From: Arenibacter sp. F26102
GTDB lineage: Bacteria; Bacteroidota; Bacteroidia; Flavobacteriales; Flavobacteriaceae
Direction of reading: 5' to 3'
Assembly: GCF_023015865.1 (NCBI RefSeq)
Contig: NZ_JALKBC010000008.1
Span: 124,001-188,000, forward strand
DNA: 64,000 bases
Under the pieces are notes generated by a model that saw only the letters and a list, made by a program, of their open reading frames with translations, had not been told where the DNA came from and made no database searches. Shown here piece after piece: positions 22,813 to 32,587 of this stretch. The translations under genes and the position numbers were made by a program. Each line of letters starts with the position of its first letter. The first letter of the stretch is position 1.

Positions 22813-25317
22813 ATGATCAATCCAACCGATTTTGGCATTCACGGTCTTTCCGATGAAGCCGTAAAACAATCCAGAAAAAAGCACGGCAAAAATAGCCTGA
22901 GCTACAAAAAGGACAATAGCTTTTTGGATGCTTTAAAAAGTATTGCCCAGGAGCCTATGGTTATCTTATTAATTGTAGCCTCCTCTATATACTTTATTAC
23001 AGGTAATAACGGGGACGGAATATTTATGGCCTCCGCGATTATATTGGTAGCCTCTATCTCCCTTTATCAGGATTCCAAAAGTAGAATGGCCCTGGAAAAA
23101 TTAAAAAATCTTACCCAACCCAATAGTCAGGTCATACGGAATGGTGTAGTCATGGAAATCCCCAGTGAGGAATTGGTTGTCGGCGACAGTCTAATGGTCG
23201 AGGAAGGCAATACTATTCCGGCAGATGGTACCATTGTACATTCAAACGATTTTTCGGTAAATGAATCCATTCTCACCGGAGAATCGCTTTCCGTTTTTAA
23301 GGATGCTACAAAATTGGACAATAACATACTTGGTGGCACCACGGTAGCAAGCGGATTGGCCATTGCAACCGTCACCGAGATCGGCAACGAAACCCGACTG
23401 GGTAAAATTGGAAAAAGCCTTGAAGGCATACAGGACGAAAAGACACCCCTGGAAAGACAGATTTCCAGTTTCGTAAAAAACATGTCCATTTGGGGTGGCA
23501 TTATTTTTCTATTGGTTTGGGGTATAAATTATTTTCAGTCCAAGGAAGTTTTAGACAGTCTGCTTAAAGCCCTTACCTTGGCCATGAGCATATTACCTGA
23601 AGAGATTCCAGTGGCCTTTACCACTTTTATGGCCCTAGGTGCCTACAGATTGATGAAAATGGGCATTGTGGTAAAACATATGAAAACGGTAGAATCTCTG
23701 GGAAGTGCTACCGTAATTTGTGCCGATAAAACCGGTACCATTACCCAAAACAGAATGGAACTGGCTAAACTTTATAGCCTTGAAACAGGAGAGACTGTTG
23801 CGGCCGAAGGCCCACTTAATACCTCCCTTGAACATCTACTAACAATGGCAATGTGGGCGAGTGAACCTATACCTTTCGACCCCATGGAAAAGTCACTACA
23901 CGAGGCTTATGGCAACATGGTTTCAGTGGACCTGAGACCCCAGCACAAAATGGTTCACGAGTATCCCCTAGGAGGAAAACCCCCAATGATGACACATCTT
24001 TTCGAAAACAGTGTTGGCGAGCGCATTATTGCCTCCAAAGGAGCCCCAGAGGCCATTATGGCGGTTTCCCAATTAACGGATACCCAAAAAAATAAGATCA
24101 AGGAAATCCTGACCAATTTAGGTCGGGAAGGTTACCGTATGCTAGGTGTGGGACAAGCCAATTTTAAAGGATACGATTATCCCAAAAGACAACAGGATTT
24201 TGAATTTTCGTTCCTGGGTATAGTAGCCTTTTATGATCCTCCTAAGGAAAACATATCCCAGGTCCTAAAAGATTTTGATCTGGCAGGAATCAAGGTGAAA
24301 TTGGTTACAGGGGATAATCCCACAACTTCCATGGCTATTTGCAAACAAATAAATTTTCCTGGATATGAAAAGAACATGACGGGGGACGAACTAATGCAAT
24401 TGAACGATGAAGAATTGCAACAAAAAGTGATGGCAACGCAAGTCTTTACGCGTATGTACCCTGAAGCCAAATTAAGAATAGTTAACGCCATTAAGGCGAA
24501 CAACGAAGTAGTAGCCATGACGGGCGACGGGGTAAATGACGGTCCGGCACTTAAGGCCTCGCATATTGGTATAGCCATGGGCAAGAAAGGGACTGAAATT
24601 GCCAAGCAAGCCGCCTCCTTGATCCTGGTAGACGACGACCTGTCCAAAATGGTCGATGCCATTGCCATGGGCAGAAAGATTTATGGCAATTTAAAGAAGG
24701 CCATCCAATATATCATATCCATTCATATCCCTATTATATTAACCGTATTTATTCCCTTGGCGTTGGGCTGGGCCTATCCTTCTATTTTTTCACCTTCGCA
24801 TGTTATTCTACTGGAATTGATCATGGGGCCCACCTGCTCCATAATTTATGAAAACGAGCCCATGGAGAAAAATACGATGATCAAAAAGCCTAGGCCATTC
24901 ACCACTACATTTTTTAAATTTAGAGAATTGTTTACCAGCATCTTACAAGGATTGGCCATTACCGTGGGATCGTTATCGGTATATCAATACGCTGTTTTTC
25001 TAGATCATAACGAAGCTATCACCAGGACTATGGTATTTATGGTTTTGATATCCGCCAATATTTTTCTGACCTTGGTTAACCGCTCCTTTTATTATTCCAT
25101 TTGGACCACCTTAAAATACAAGAATAACCTGGTACCAATAATTATAGGTATTACTTTGGTTTTGGCTGCACTATTGCTCTTTGTACCGCCTTTTACCCAA
25201 TTTTTTCAATTTGAAACTTTAAATGGGAATCAACTTGGAATTTCCGTGCTGGCCGGAATGTTGTCCGTACTCTGGTATGAATTTGTGAAAGGAATAAAAC
25301 GTGCTGGAAAAAAATAG
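22813..25317 (+). CDS. P-type cation ATPase, second copy of a different subtype
   Basis: The product has 834 residues from the ATG at 22813; a GTG at 22762 would add 17 residues without family support. It has the N-terminal DFGIHGLSDEAVKQSRKKHG motif, ILTGESL in the actuator, PEEIPVAF in M4, DKTGTITQNRM (phosphorylated Asp), TGDGVNDGPALKASHIGIAMG, and a C-terminal membrane part. M4 is PEEIP and M6 is LLELIMGPTCSIIYENEP, clearly different from the other pump (PEGLP / NLITD), so the transported ion probably differs. I cannot name the ion. It is divergent from hsp20 and shares its operator. Confidence 0.9.
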   Translation: MINPTDFGIHGLSDEAVKQSRKKHGKNSLSYKKDNSFLDALKSIAQEPMVILLIVASSIYFITGNNGDGIFMASAIILVASISLYQDSKSRMALEKLKNLTQPNSQVIRNGVVMEIPSEELVVGDSLMVEEGNTIPADGTIVHSNDFSVNESILTGESLSVFKDATKLDNNILGGTTVASGLAIATVTEIGNETRLGKIGKSLEGIQDEKTPLERQISSFVKNMSIWGGIIFLLVWGINYFQSKEVLDSLLKALTLAMSILPEEIPVAFTTFMALGAYRLMKMGIVVKHMKTVESLGSATVICADKTGTITQNRMELAKLYSLETGETVAAEGPLNTSLEHLLTMAMWASEPIPFDPMEKSLHEAYGNMVSVDLRPQHKMVHEYPLGGKPPMMTHLFENSVGERIIASKGAPEAIMAVSQLTDTQKNKIKEILTNLGREGYRMLGVGQANFKGYDYPKRQQDFEFSFLGIVAFYDPPKENISQVLKDFDLAGIKVKLVTGDNPTTSMAICKQINFPGYEKNMTGDELMQLNDEELQQKVMATQVFTRMYPEAKLRIVNAIKANNEVVAMTGDGVNDGPALKASHIGIAMGKKGTEIAKQAASLILVDDDLSKMVDAIAMGRKIYGNLKKAIQYIISIHIPIILTVFIPLALGWAYPSIFSPSHVILLELIMGPTCSIIYENEPMEKNTMIKKPRPFTTTFFKFRELFTSILQGLAITVGSLSVYQYAVFLDHNEAITRTMVFMVLISANIFLTLVNRSFYYSIWTTLKYKNNLVPIIIGITLVLAALLLFVPPFTQFFQFETLNGNQLGISVLAGMLSVLWYEFVKGIKRAGKK

Positions 25318-25350
25318 GGAAAATCGGGAAAATCATAGCAACAAAAATGG

Positions 25351-26004
25351 CTACAGTTTCTCCCCAAATGCCAAATCCCCTGCATCGCCAATACCGGGTA
25401 TTATATAGCCTTTATTGTTTAATTCTAAATCGATCGCAGCAATCCACAATTGCGTATTTTCGGGAAAGACTTCCCGTATGTGATCTATGCCGGATTGGGA
25501 TCCAATAACAGAAACAATATGGATTTGTTTGGGTTTACCGTGGTCCTTTAAGGCCTTTAAAACATTTTCCAAAGTTTTTCCAGTGGCCAGCATTGGATCT
25601 GTTAGCACCAAGGTTTTATTTTCCAGAGATGGGGCAGCAAAGTATTTCACTATAACTTCAAAAGCATCCTCATCTCCACGATGATGTCTAAAGGCAGAAA
25701 TAAATGCATTTTCAGCATTGTCGAAATAATTTAAAAGGCCCTGATGCAAGGGGAGTCCGGCTCGTAAAACCGAACACAACACCAAATCATCACTGGGCAA
25801 TGACATTTCTTTGGTTCCCAAAGGGGTATGCACTTTTTGACTCCTATAGTTTAGGGCCTTACTTAACTCGTATCCCAGAATTTCCCCAATACGTTCTATA
25901 TTCCGCCTAAAACGCATGCTATCTTTCTGAATTTTAGCATCCCTGATTTCCGCGACAAATTTATTGAGTAGTGAATTTCCTTCACCTAAGCTGTGTATGA
26001 TCAT
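25351..26004 (-). CDS. upp: Uracil phosphoribosyltransferase
   Basis: A 217-residue enzyme that salvages uracil to UMP using PRPP. The PRPP-binding motif is LVLTDPMLATGKTLENVL (about 132-149). VLCSVLRAGLPLHQGLLNYF and the C-terminal GYIIPGIGDAGDLAFG, which recognises uracil, are all typical. There is no operator upstream, so it is likely a housekeeping gene left within the stress cluster. It is convergent with the P-type ATPase gene ending at 25317. Confidence 0.94.
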   Translation of the reverse strand: MIIHSLGEGNSLLNKFVAEIRDAKIQKDSMRFRRNIERIGEILGYELSKALNYRSQKVHTPLGTKEMSLPSDDLVLCSVLRAGLPLHQGLLNYFDNAENAFISAFRHHRGDEDAFEVIVKYFAAPSLENKTLVLTDPMLATGKTLENVLKALKDHGKPKQIHIVSVIGSQSGIDHIREVFPENTQLWIAAIDLELNNKGYIIPGIGDAGDLAFGEKL

Positions 26005-26103
26005 CTATTGGTCATTTAGTTTCAAGATACAGAATTTGCTTTACAAACTCCATTAAATTTTCAGTACCCGCTGCCCTATATTGTCTTTTTGTTCTTCAAT
26101 ACA

Positions 26104-28668
26104 TTATCGCTGCCATAGAATTAAGTTGTTTTCCAAGGGTACGGATATATTGGCATAACAGGGAACTATTCGGGCTGTGTAATGAATGGCAGGTCTAGTG
26201 GTACTTATACATGCAGAGCATTCATGATCTTGCCCATTCTCTGCAAGGCCACCAATCTCCATTTTTATAATTTCATTTGGGCTGCCATTAAGGCCCTCGG
26301 CGAAAAGCTCAACAGAAATGGTGTCATGGCTTATGTGGTTTAACCAGACCATTATTTTAAATTGATACCCTCCTTCTATATTTTCAATTTGAATTTGCCC
26401 AAAGCGCATTTGCCACCATTTTTTCCTAAGATCGTGAAATGTATTTATCATCTGCCTGCCGGCAATTCCTTTTTGACTTGCTCTTTTTTGGTAATTGTCC
26501 GCAGCAGGGAGGTAGTACTTTTCAGTATATTCCCTTACGGCACGATTAGCTGAAAACTTTGGAGTTAAGATAGACATACTATTTCGCATTTTTGCTACCC
26601 ATTGTTCTGGTATCCCATCTTTATTGCGATTATAAAATTCCGGTACAACTTTTTGTTCCAACAATTCGTAAAGTTCAATGGCCTGGTCAGCATCCCAGAA
26701 AGGATCCCCGCCATGTTCGCGACCATCACCCAATGCCCAACCAACTTCCGGAGTAAAGGCCTCCGCCCACCAACCGTCCAACTCCGATAAATTGATTCCA
26801 CCATTTACCAAAACTTTCATACCACTGGTACCACAGGCCTCCCAAGGACGCCTAGGTGTATTTATCCAAACATCTACCCCTTGAACAAGATGTTCCGTTA
26901 ACAACATATCATAATCGCTTAAGAAAACTACATGCTTATGTAAGTTATGCTGTTTAATAAATTGTACCCATTGTCTTATCAATGCCTTTCCGGACTCATC
27001 ATATGGAGGAGATTTGCCGGCAATCACCAATTGTACCGGTCGCTGAGGATTTGTAAGGATACGAATAAATCTTTCCTCATCGTATAATAGCAGGTTTGGT
27101 CTTTTATAGGGAACAAATCTCCTTGCAAAACCCAGCGTCAAGGTTTCCTTGTTAAAAATATGCTTGGCCATTTCCACTATTTCTGGGGACTGACCGGCAT
27201 CCTCGGTCTGCCCTTGGAATCTTTCGCGGATAAAATTTATCATATGATATCTGGAATCGTTCCTAAATTGCCATAAATCATGGTCGGATACTGTAAAAAT
27301 ATCTTGCTCAACCGATTCCAAATGACCTCTCCACCGCTCCTTTCCACAGGCTTGTGTCCAGATTTTATCGGCGTATACCGAATCCCAACTTGGCATATGA
27401 ACTCCATTGGTAACATGGCCTACCGGCACTTCATCTGAAGGCCATCTTTGAAACAAATTTCCAAATAGATTTCGGCTTACATCCCCATGAAGTCTGCTTA
27501 CCCCATTTACCGCACTACTGCCATGAATGGCCAAATAGGCCATATTGAAATACTGGTCTGAATTATGGGGATCATCCCTTCCCAATGCCAACAGATCGCT
27601 AAAATCTATTTGCAATTCCTCTTTGGCATAGTTTCCAAAAAACTGCCACATTAATGACGGACTGAAATTATCAAATCCTGCCGCCACCGCTGTATGGGTG
27701 GTGAACAAATTTCCTGCACGGGTAACCGCCAGGGCTTCCTCAAAGGAAACGCCATTCTCCCTCATAAAATCGGCCGCCCGCTCCAGTACAAGAAATGCGG
27801 AGTGACCTTCGTTCATGTGGCACACATCGGGTGCAATATTCATTGCGCGGAGCAATTTCCATCCCCCTATGCCCAGAATAATTTCCTGCTGAATTCGAAG
27901 ATCCGTACCGCCACCGTAAACCGCACTGGTAATTCCCCTGTGCAGTGGCATATTAACCGGATCATTACTATCCAACAGGTAAAGTTTTACACGGCCAACT
28001 TGTACCTGCCATGTGCGCAACCAAACCGTATAACCGGACAAGGATATATTGATCCGCAACCATTCCCCATTTGGTAACCGCAGGGGTGAAATGGGTAATT
28101 GCCCTGGATCATTATAGGGAAAAAGTGCCTGTTGGGTACCAAATTGATCGATCAACTGTCTAAAATATCCCTGTTGATAAAGTAGCCCTACCGCAATAAC
28201 GGGCACCCCTAGATCACTGGCCGATTTTAATTGGTCCCCCGCAACATTGCCAAGACCTCCTACATAAATGGGCAATGCTTCGCTTAGCATGAATTCCATA
28301 CTAAAATAAGCTACACATTTTAGGTCTGAGATGGGATATTTTCTTTGGAACCAAGCTGGGTCATTGCGGGATTTCTCCTTAAGCTTCATCATTTCGTCCA
28401 GCTTGCTCAGGAAAGCCGCATTTCCCATTTGAAATATGAGTTGGTCCCGGGACACGTTCTGCAAAACCACCCATGGATTATGGGTTTCCATCCAAAGATC
28501 CGGATCTAATTGGTACCACAATTCATCTACCGCATGGTTCCATGACCAACGCAGATCAAGAGCGAGTTCCGCTAAATCGTCCACCCCATCAATATCCGTA
28601 GGTATAAAGCCATATACCTGATTGTTTATTAGAGGTTGTCGAGTACTAATTTTTTCTTTGCCAGCCAT
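26104..28668 (-). CDS. glgP: Alpha-glucan (glycogen) phosphorylase
   Basis: An 854-residue enzyme that releases glucose 1-phosphate from glycogen or maltodextrin. The DUF3417 N-terminal segment (VDDLAELALDLRWSWNHAVDELW) marks the bacterial/archaeal short type of GT35 phosphorylases, also called alpha-glucan phosphorylase. Downstream are CHMNEGHSAFL, the phosphate-site region TLGFARRFVPYKRPNLL, and the PLP-lysine segment EACGTSGMKVLVNGGINLSELDGWWAEAF. A beta-sandwich-like extension of about 130 residues ends the chain. It gives a route from stored glucan into the glycolytic and fermentative enzymes of this window. No regulon operator precedes it. Confidence 0.93.
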   Translation of the reverse strand: MAGKEKISTRQPLINNQVYGFIPTDIDGVDDLAELALDLRWSWNHAVDELWYQLDPDLWMETHNPWVVLQNVSRDQLIFQMGNAAFLSKLDEMMKLKEKSRNDPAWFQRKYPISDLKCVAYFSMEFMLSEALPIYVGGLGNVAGDQLKSASDLGVPVIAVGLLYQQGYFRQLIDQFGTQQALFPYNDPGQLPISPLRLPNGEWLRINISLSGYTVWLRTWQVQVGRVKLYLLDSNDPVNMPLHRGITSAVYGGGTDLRIQQEIILGIGGWKLLRAMNIAPDVCHMNEGHSAFLVLERAADFMRENGVSFEEALAVTRAGNLFTTHTAVAAGFDNFSPSLMWQFFGNYAKEELQIDFSDLLALGRDDPHNSDQYFNMAYLAIHGSSAVNGVSRLHGDVSRNLFGNLFQRWPSDEVPVGHVTNGVHMPSWDSVYADKIWTQACGKERWRGHLESVEQDIFTVSDHDLWQFRNDSRYHMINFIRERFQGQTEDAGQSPEIVEMAKHIFNKETLTLGFARRFVPYKRPNLLLYDEERFIRILTNPQRPVQLVIAGKSPPYDESGKALIRQWVQFIKQHNLHKHVVFLSDYDMLLTEHLVQGVDVWINTPRRPWEACGTSGMKVLVNGGINLSELDGWWAEAFTPEVGWALGDGREHGGDPFWDADQAIELYELLEQKVVPEFYNRNKDGIPEQWVAKMRNSMSILTPKFSANRAVREYTEKYYLPAADNYQKRASQKGIAGRQMINTFHDLRKKWWQMRFGQIQIENIEGGYQFKIMVWLNHISHDTISVELFAEGLNGSPNEIIKMEIGGLAENGQDHECSACISTTRPAIHYTARIVPCYANISVPLENNLILWQR

Positions 28669-28849
28669 GTGTTAGTTTTTCGAAACCAGTAAATAGTAGA
28701 AGCCTGTATTCCTTTGGAACATAGTTTTTAAGTTGGCATTTGGAACATATTCTTCTTTAGGTAGTTACTTCTTCCTTCGGATTATAATAAAGTTGCTTCG
28801 GTGGTAAAACACCCTTTAAATCATAAATATTTCTTGAAAAGAAGAATCC

Positions 28850-29938
28850 CTAATTTGAAGATTCGGTTTTCAACAAAATAAATTCACTAATATTCACCAT
28901 GTCAATTGCGCCGATCAATTTTTCATTACTTGTCACCGGAAAAAAACTCTTCTTTTCCTTGCCAACAAGTTCCAATACCTTGGTTATTTCTGCAGATTCA
29001 TCAATTACGGTGAAGTTCTTATCCATAATATCCTTAACTAAAATGGAAGGGGTCTTGGCGTGTTTAATGACATCCTTTTGGGTAACTATTCCCTTTATTT
29101 CCTTGTCCAGCGCCACTACAAAATCCTTTTCCGTACTTGACAATAGGATTTCTATAACCTCTTGTACATTATTATCCGGACGCAACACTGTAATATTGGT
29201 TAAGGTAGCCTCCTTTACCACATGCCCCTTTAGCAACGAATTCTGTTTTACCATTCTGTTTTCGCCATACGCGCCAAAAAAGATAAAAAAGGCAATCAAT
29301 ATCAAAAAAGGATTTACAAAAAAGCCCAAAATAAAAAATACTACAGCTAAGGATTGGCCAATAGCAGCGGCTATATTGGTGGCTTCTACCCTACTTAGCC
29401 TAAAAGCCAATAAAGCCCTAAGAACACGACCTCCATCCATAGGAAACGCTGGAATAAGGTTGAAAAGCACGAGCATAACATTCGCTATAAACAAATAGAA
29501 AAGGAAATTCTGCAAGTTGGGTGCATAAAGCATCTCCTCTACCACCACATTATCAAAATTAAAATAGCTCTTTAGCGGTATCACTAAAGACAATAGTAGG
29601 GCAATTACAACATTTACGGCAGGTCCGGCAAGGGCCACAAGAAGTTCCTGCCCAGGTTTTTCAGGCATTTTGTCCAAGGTTGCTACGCCCCCTATAGGTA
29701 AAAGAATAATCCTTTGTGTCTTAATATTAAATTTTCTGGCTGTAAGGGCATGGCCCAGTTCATGTAGCACCACACAAGCCATCAACACCAAAATAAAACC
29801 CTGATTTACCGCTACCCTTGTAAAATCAGCGCTATTCTGAAATTCAACGAACCCGGCCCAAATCAACAATAAAGCAAAGGTCCAATGTACCTCCAATTGG
29901 ATTCCTGCAATTTTTCCCAACCTTAAAAAACCCTTCAT
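28850..29938 (-). CDS. Site-2 protease (M50B) with C-terminal CBS pair
   Basis: A 362-residue intramembrane metalloprotease. The zinc motif is HELGH (VVLHELGHALTARKF, about residues 59-73). The second conserved motif is NLIPAFPMDGGRVLRA (about 145-160), between hydrophobic helices. Two CBS domains follow (about 235-360: VKEATLTNITVLRPDNNVQEVIEIL and VKDIMDKNFTVIDESAEI), which in other proteins bind adenine nucleotides. The start was set at 29938 because the promoter element at 29953-29960 lies inside the longer frame. Regulated intramembrane proteolysis could tie energy state to envelope signalling; the substrate is unknown. The operator at 29983 is a perfect palindrome. Confidence 0.92.
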   Translation of the reverse strand: MKGFLRLGKIAGIQLEVHWTFALLLIWAGFVEFQNSADFTRVAVNQGFILVLMACVVLHELGHALTARKFNIKTQRIILLPIGGVATLDKMPEKPGQELLVALAGPAVNVVIALLLSLVIPLKSYFNFDNVVVEEMLYAPNLQNFLFYLFIANVMLVLFNLIPAFPMDGGRVLRALLAFRLSRVEATNIAAAIGQSLAVVFFILGFFVNPFLILIAFFIFFGAYGENRMVKQNSLLKGHVVKEATLTNITVLRPDNNVQEVIEILLSSTEKDFVVALDKEIKGIVTQKDVIKHAKTPSILVKDIMDKNFTVIDESAEITKVLELVGKEKKSFFPVTSNEKLIGAIDMVNISEFILLKTESSN

Positions 29939-29962
29939 AAGCAATATTTTGTCGAAGATATT

Positions 29963-29973
29963 CGCACAGTGCG
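29963..29973. repeat. Short GC-rich palindrome in the protease promoter
   Basis: CGCACAGTGCG is symmetrical around one base and lies between the operator (29983-29996) and the -7 element (29953-29960). It may be a second binding site or chance. Confidence 0.35.
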
Positions 29974-29982
29974 ACTTTGACA

Positions 29983-29996
29983 ATGACAATTGTCAT
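29983..29996 (-). promoter_or_regulatory. Perfectly palindromic operator upstream of the site-2 protease
   Basis: ATGACAATTGTCAT, centre 29989.5. Leftward -7 element TATCTTCG on the minus strand (29960-29953), one mismatch, exact 36.5-bp spacing. The leader before the ATG at 29938 would be only about 10 nt. Confidence 0.8.
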
Positions 29997-30185
29997 AAGT
30001 GGTTATATTGCCCTTTTAAATATAAAGTGGCACAAGTTTAAATCATTATATGTCCGGCAAGGTTAGGGCTGTTGATTAATTGGTCATTAGAGAGATCTAC
30101 ATGAATAGCCTTACAATTTTATAACTGTAATCCAACGAGATGGTCTATCATGAAGAGAAGTAGGAGATTCTCTGCCTTTTCCATA

Positions 30186-30737
30186 TCACTTAATACTTAA
30201 TTTTCGTATTCGGGCATTGATCGAGGCTATTTCCTCCTTTTGTAATTTCCCAATAAGGTCTTTAAAATCCTTTTCCAATTCAGGGTTTTCCTCTACAATT
30301 TCAGAAATGGCCTGTAATGCGTTCACTCTTACAATTCTACTTTCGGTAGGGTTGCCCGCCCATTGATTTAGTTTGGACAACACAATTTCCAACTCTTGCT
30401 CTGTAAGTGAAAGCCTTGGCACCATTTGGGACAAATGCCATTTAAATTCCTTGTCCTCAGCGCTTTGGAAAAAATCCAATATCTCACTTTTATGACTTTG
30501 AAGATATTGGGGCCTCCCAATGGTAATTTTTTCCACGGCATCTGCCGCCCTCATAAGTATTATCCGATCCTTGGAATGAAGAAAACGAAATAGAAGATCG
30601 AAGTCTTGCTGATTCCGAATTAAAGGTATCAGAAACTTTACCCTTCCTATTGATCTAAGATCTCCACCTTCCAAATATTTCTTTATGTTAGCTGTAGTTT
30701 CCAATTTTCCAAACTTATGAACATAACATTCCACCAT
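30186..30737 (-). CDS. HEAT-repeat-like protein
   Basis: A 183-residue, soluble, all-helical protein. Repeating helix pairs such as SIGRVKFLIPLIRNQQDFDLLFRFLHSKDRIILMRAADAVEKI and SRIVRVNALQAISEIVEENPEL are typical of HEAT/ARM-type solenoids. No enzyme motif is seen; it is probably a protein-binding scaffold. Its start overlaps the end of the SDR gene by 23 bases in the same direction, so it is translationally coupled as the third gene of the 31479-30715-30186 operon. Confidence 0.75.
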   Translation of the reverse strand: MVECYVHKFGKLETTANIKKYLEGGDLRSIGRVKFLIPLIRNQQDFDLLFRFLHSKDRIILMRAADAVEKITIGRPQYLQSHKSEILDFFQSAEDKEFKWHLSQMVPRLSLTEQELEIVLSKLNQWAGNPTESRIVRVNALQAISEIVEENPELEKDFKDLIGKLQKEEIASINARIRKLSIK

Positions 30738-31476
30738 CTACCACATGGATAGTTCCGGTAATATATTTGCTCTGGTCCGAGGCCAGAAAAAGAGCCATCT
30801 CAGCAATTTCGCTGGATTCCGCATAACGCCCCAAAGGTACGGCCGCCTCAAATCCTTTCATAACCTCATCGGGACTGCTGGGCGACATATCCACTTCTAT
30901 ACGCCGCATCATATTATTGTTAACCGGGCCAGGATGAATAGTATTTACGCGAATTTTACGCTTTGCATTTTCTTGGGCTGCTACCCTCATTAAACCAACC
31001 ACGGCATGTTTGCTGGCCACATAGGCTCCTAGTCCGGCAAAACCCTTTAAACCCGCAACCGACGAGGTGATTATTACACTACCTCCATCCTTCATTTTTG
31101 GGATCACATATTTACATCCCAACCAAACCCCTTTTAGGTTTACACCTATAACCTTATCGAAAATCTCGTCCGGATAATCCGTTATTGGCTTTGAAGTACC
31201 TTCGATCCCAGCATTTGCAAAGAATATGTCGATCTTTCCATGAACCTCTAGGCAATTTTCCACAAACTTCTCCGTGTCCTTAACTTTTGAAACATCGGCC
31301 ACACAATATGACAGGTTCTTATGATCTAACCCGTAGCTTGCCTTTTCCAGAACCTCCTTACTTATGTCCACGATGACCACCTTGGCACCCTCTTGCAAAA
31401 AGAGCTTGGCTGTGGCCAGTCCTATTCCACCTGCACCTCCAGTAATTACGGCTACTTTATCTTTTAATCCTGACAT
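30715..31476 (-). CDS. Short-chain dehydrogenase/reductase
   Basis: A 253-residue Rossmann-fold NAD(P)-dependent oxidoreductase. Cofactor loop TGGAGGIGLA (about 11-20), VDIS acidic end of beta-2 (favouring NAD), NAGIEG, catalytic Ser in ITSSVAG, and YVASK (Tyr-x3-Lys). The substrate is not predictable; the family includes sugar and alcohol dehydrogenases. The ATG at 31476 follows directly after the WG-repeat gene stop (31479). An upstream in-frame start at 31512 would overlap that gene and lacks family support. Confidence 0.9.
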   Translation of the reverse strand: MSGLKDKVAVITGGAGGIGLATAKLFLQEGAKVVIVDISKEVLEKASYGLDHKNLSYCVADVSKVKDTEKFVENCLEVHGKIDIFFANAGIEGTSKPITDYPDEIFDKVIGVNLKGVWLGCKYVIPKMKDGGSVIITSSVAGLKGFAGLGAYVASKHAVVGLMRVAAQENAKRKIRVNTIHPGPVNNNMMRRIEVDMSPSSPDEVMKGFEAAVPLGRYAESSEIAEMALFLASDQSKYITGTIHVVDGGMLCS

Positions 31477-31478
31477 TA

Positions 31479-32117
31479 TCACTTGTTTAAAGTTATATTT
31501 CTTATTTCCCAACCTTGATCCTGAGTATGTACCGCAACAAGACCGTCGGACAATCTCTTTACCCCTATTGTAGGCCTCTGATATCTTTTTTTGGTCATTT
31601 GGATATTGTACCTTCTATTGAAAAATTCAATGATTTCCCCAGAAGTGTCCAGCATAACATCGTGAAATTTAAATTCGTAAATATTCAGATTGAATTCGTT
31701 TTTGCCTTTCATGGCCTTCTCAAATAGAACAGCTGTGGTATAGCCATCCTTAAAGGGATACACATTTAATAGTTCAGGTTCAATGACTACATTTCCTTTT
31801 GTATCGATAAATCCAAAAACGGGAACATCCTCCTCTACATTTTTGGTAATCAAACACCTGCCCTCTTTGAACATTGGCCATCGGACCCCAGAAATATCAT
31901 CTTTTGAAGTATCGGCATCCTTGTTCCAATAGATATCGTTCCGAAAATTGATGACCATAGTCCCCTCTTCATTAATAAATCCCCATTGATCTCCTTGTCG
32001 AACAGCCGCCAAGCCTTCACTAAAGGGAGCAATTTCATCAATATTTTTGACTGATTGGGAAGACATAATATTGAAAAGCATTAGCATTGCACATGCCGTA
32101 ATAAAATATATTTTCAT
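31479..32117 (-). CDS. Secreted WG-repeat protein
   Basis: The product has 212 residues with an N-terminal signal peptide (MKIYFITACAMLMLFNIMSSQS). WG-type beta repeats follow: APFSEGLAAVRQGDQWGFINEEGTMVI, then WPMFKEGRCLITK...VFGFIDTKGNVVIEPELLNVYPFKDGY. Such proteins are common in Bacteroidota envelopes; their function is unknown. It is the first gene of an operon with the SDR and HEAT-like genes, behind the operator at 32169. Confidence 0.85.
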   Translation of the reverse strand: MKIYFITACAMLMLFNIMSSQSVKNIDEIAPFSEGLAAVRQGDQWGFINEEGTMVINFRNDIYWNKDADTSKDDISGVRWPMFKEGRCLITKNVEEDVPVFGFIDTKGNVVIEPELLNVYPFKDGYTTAVLFEKAMKGKNEFNLNIYEFKFHDVMLDTSGEIIEFFNRRYNIQMTKKRYQRPTIGVKRLSDGLVAVHTQDQGWEIRNITLNK

Positions 32118-32168
32118 GACTTCGAATTTTAGTTTCCACTAAAGTAGTTTACAGAATACCAGTACAAA

Positions 32169-32182
32169 ATGACCAATGTCAG
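32169..32182 (-). promoter_or_regulatory. Operator upstream of the WG/SDR/HEAT operon
   Basis: ATGACCAATGTCAG, centre 32175.5. Leftward -7 element TACTTTAG on the minus strand (32146-32139), exact 36.5-bp spacing, the same octamer as in front of hsp20. Confidence 0.8.
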
Positions 32183-32323
32183 TAGCCCACAAATAAATAA
32201 TCCTAATCCTTATGTTTTTACGGTGTTCCAGTTTGAAGAAGGTTGTAAAGTATTAGTTAGACGAGAGAAGGCTTCCCAACAATTATAAGTTATTTAGATC
32301 GCCCTGTATTAAAAACATAGCTA

Positions 32324-32337
32324 ATGACCAATATCAT
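32324..32337 (+). promoter_or_regulatory. Operator upstream of the microsatellite-led usp
   Basis: ATGACCAATATCAT, centre 32330.5, with perfect -7 element TAATTTTG at 32360-32367, 36.5-bp spacing. Transcription would begin near 32372, so the GTA tract falls inside the leader RNA. Confidence 0.88.
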
Positions 32338-32424
32338 GTCAGTTGATACTGAAACTCTTTAATTTTGATACTACTACTCCGTAGTGCAAGAGCAAGGAAG
32401 TGTCAGGAACCCAAGGCCTATAAA

Positions 32425-32530
<106 letters not shown>

Positions 32531-32587
32531 ACAGCAATAGCCTTGGTAAGCCGCCTTAAACTACAGCAATCTTTAAAGTACACTAAG

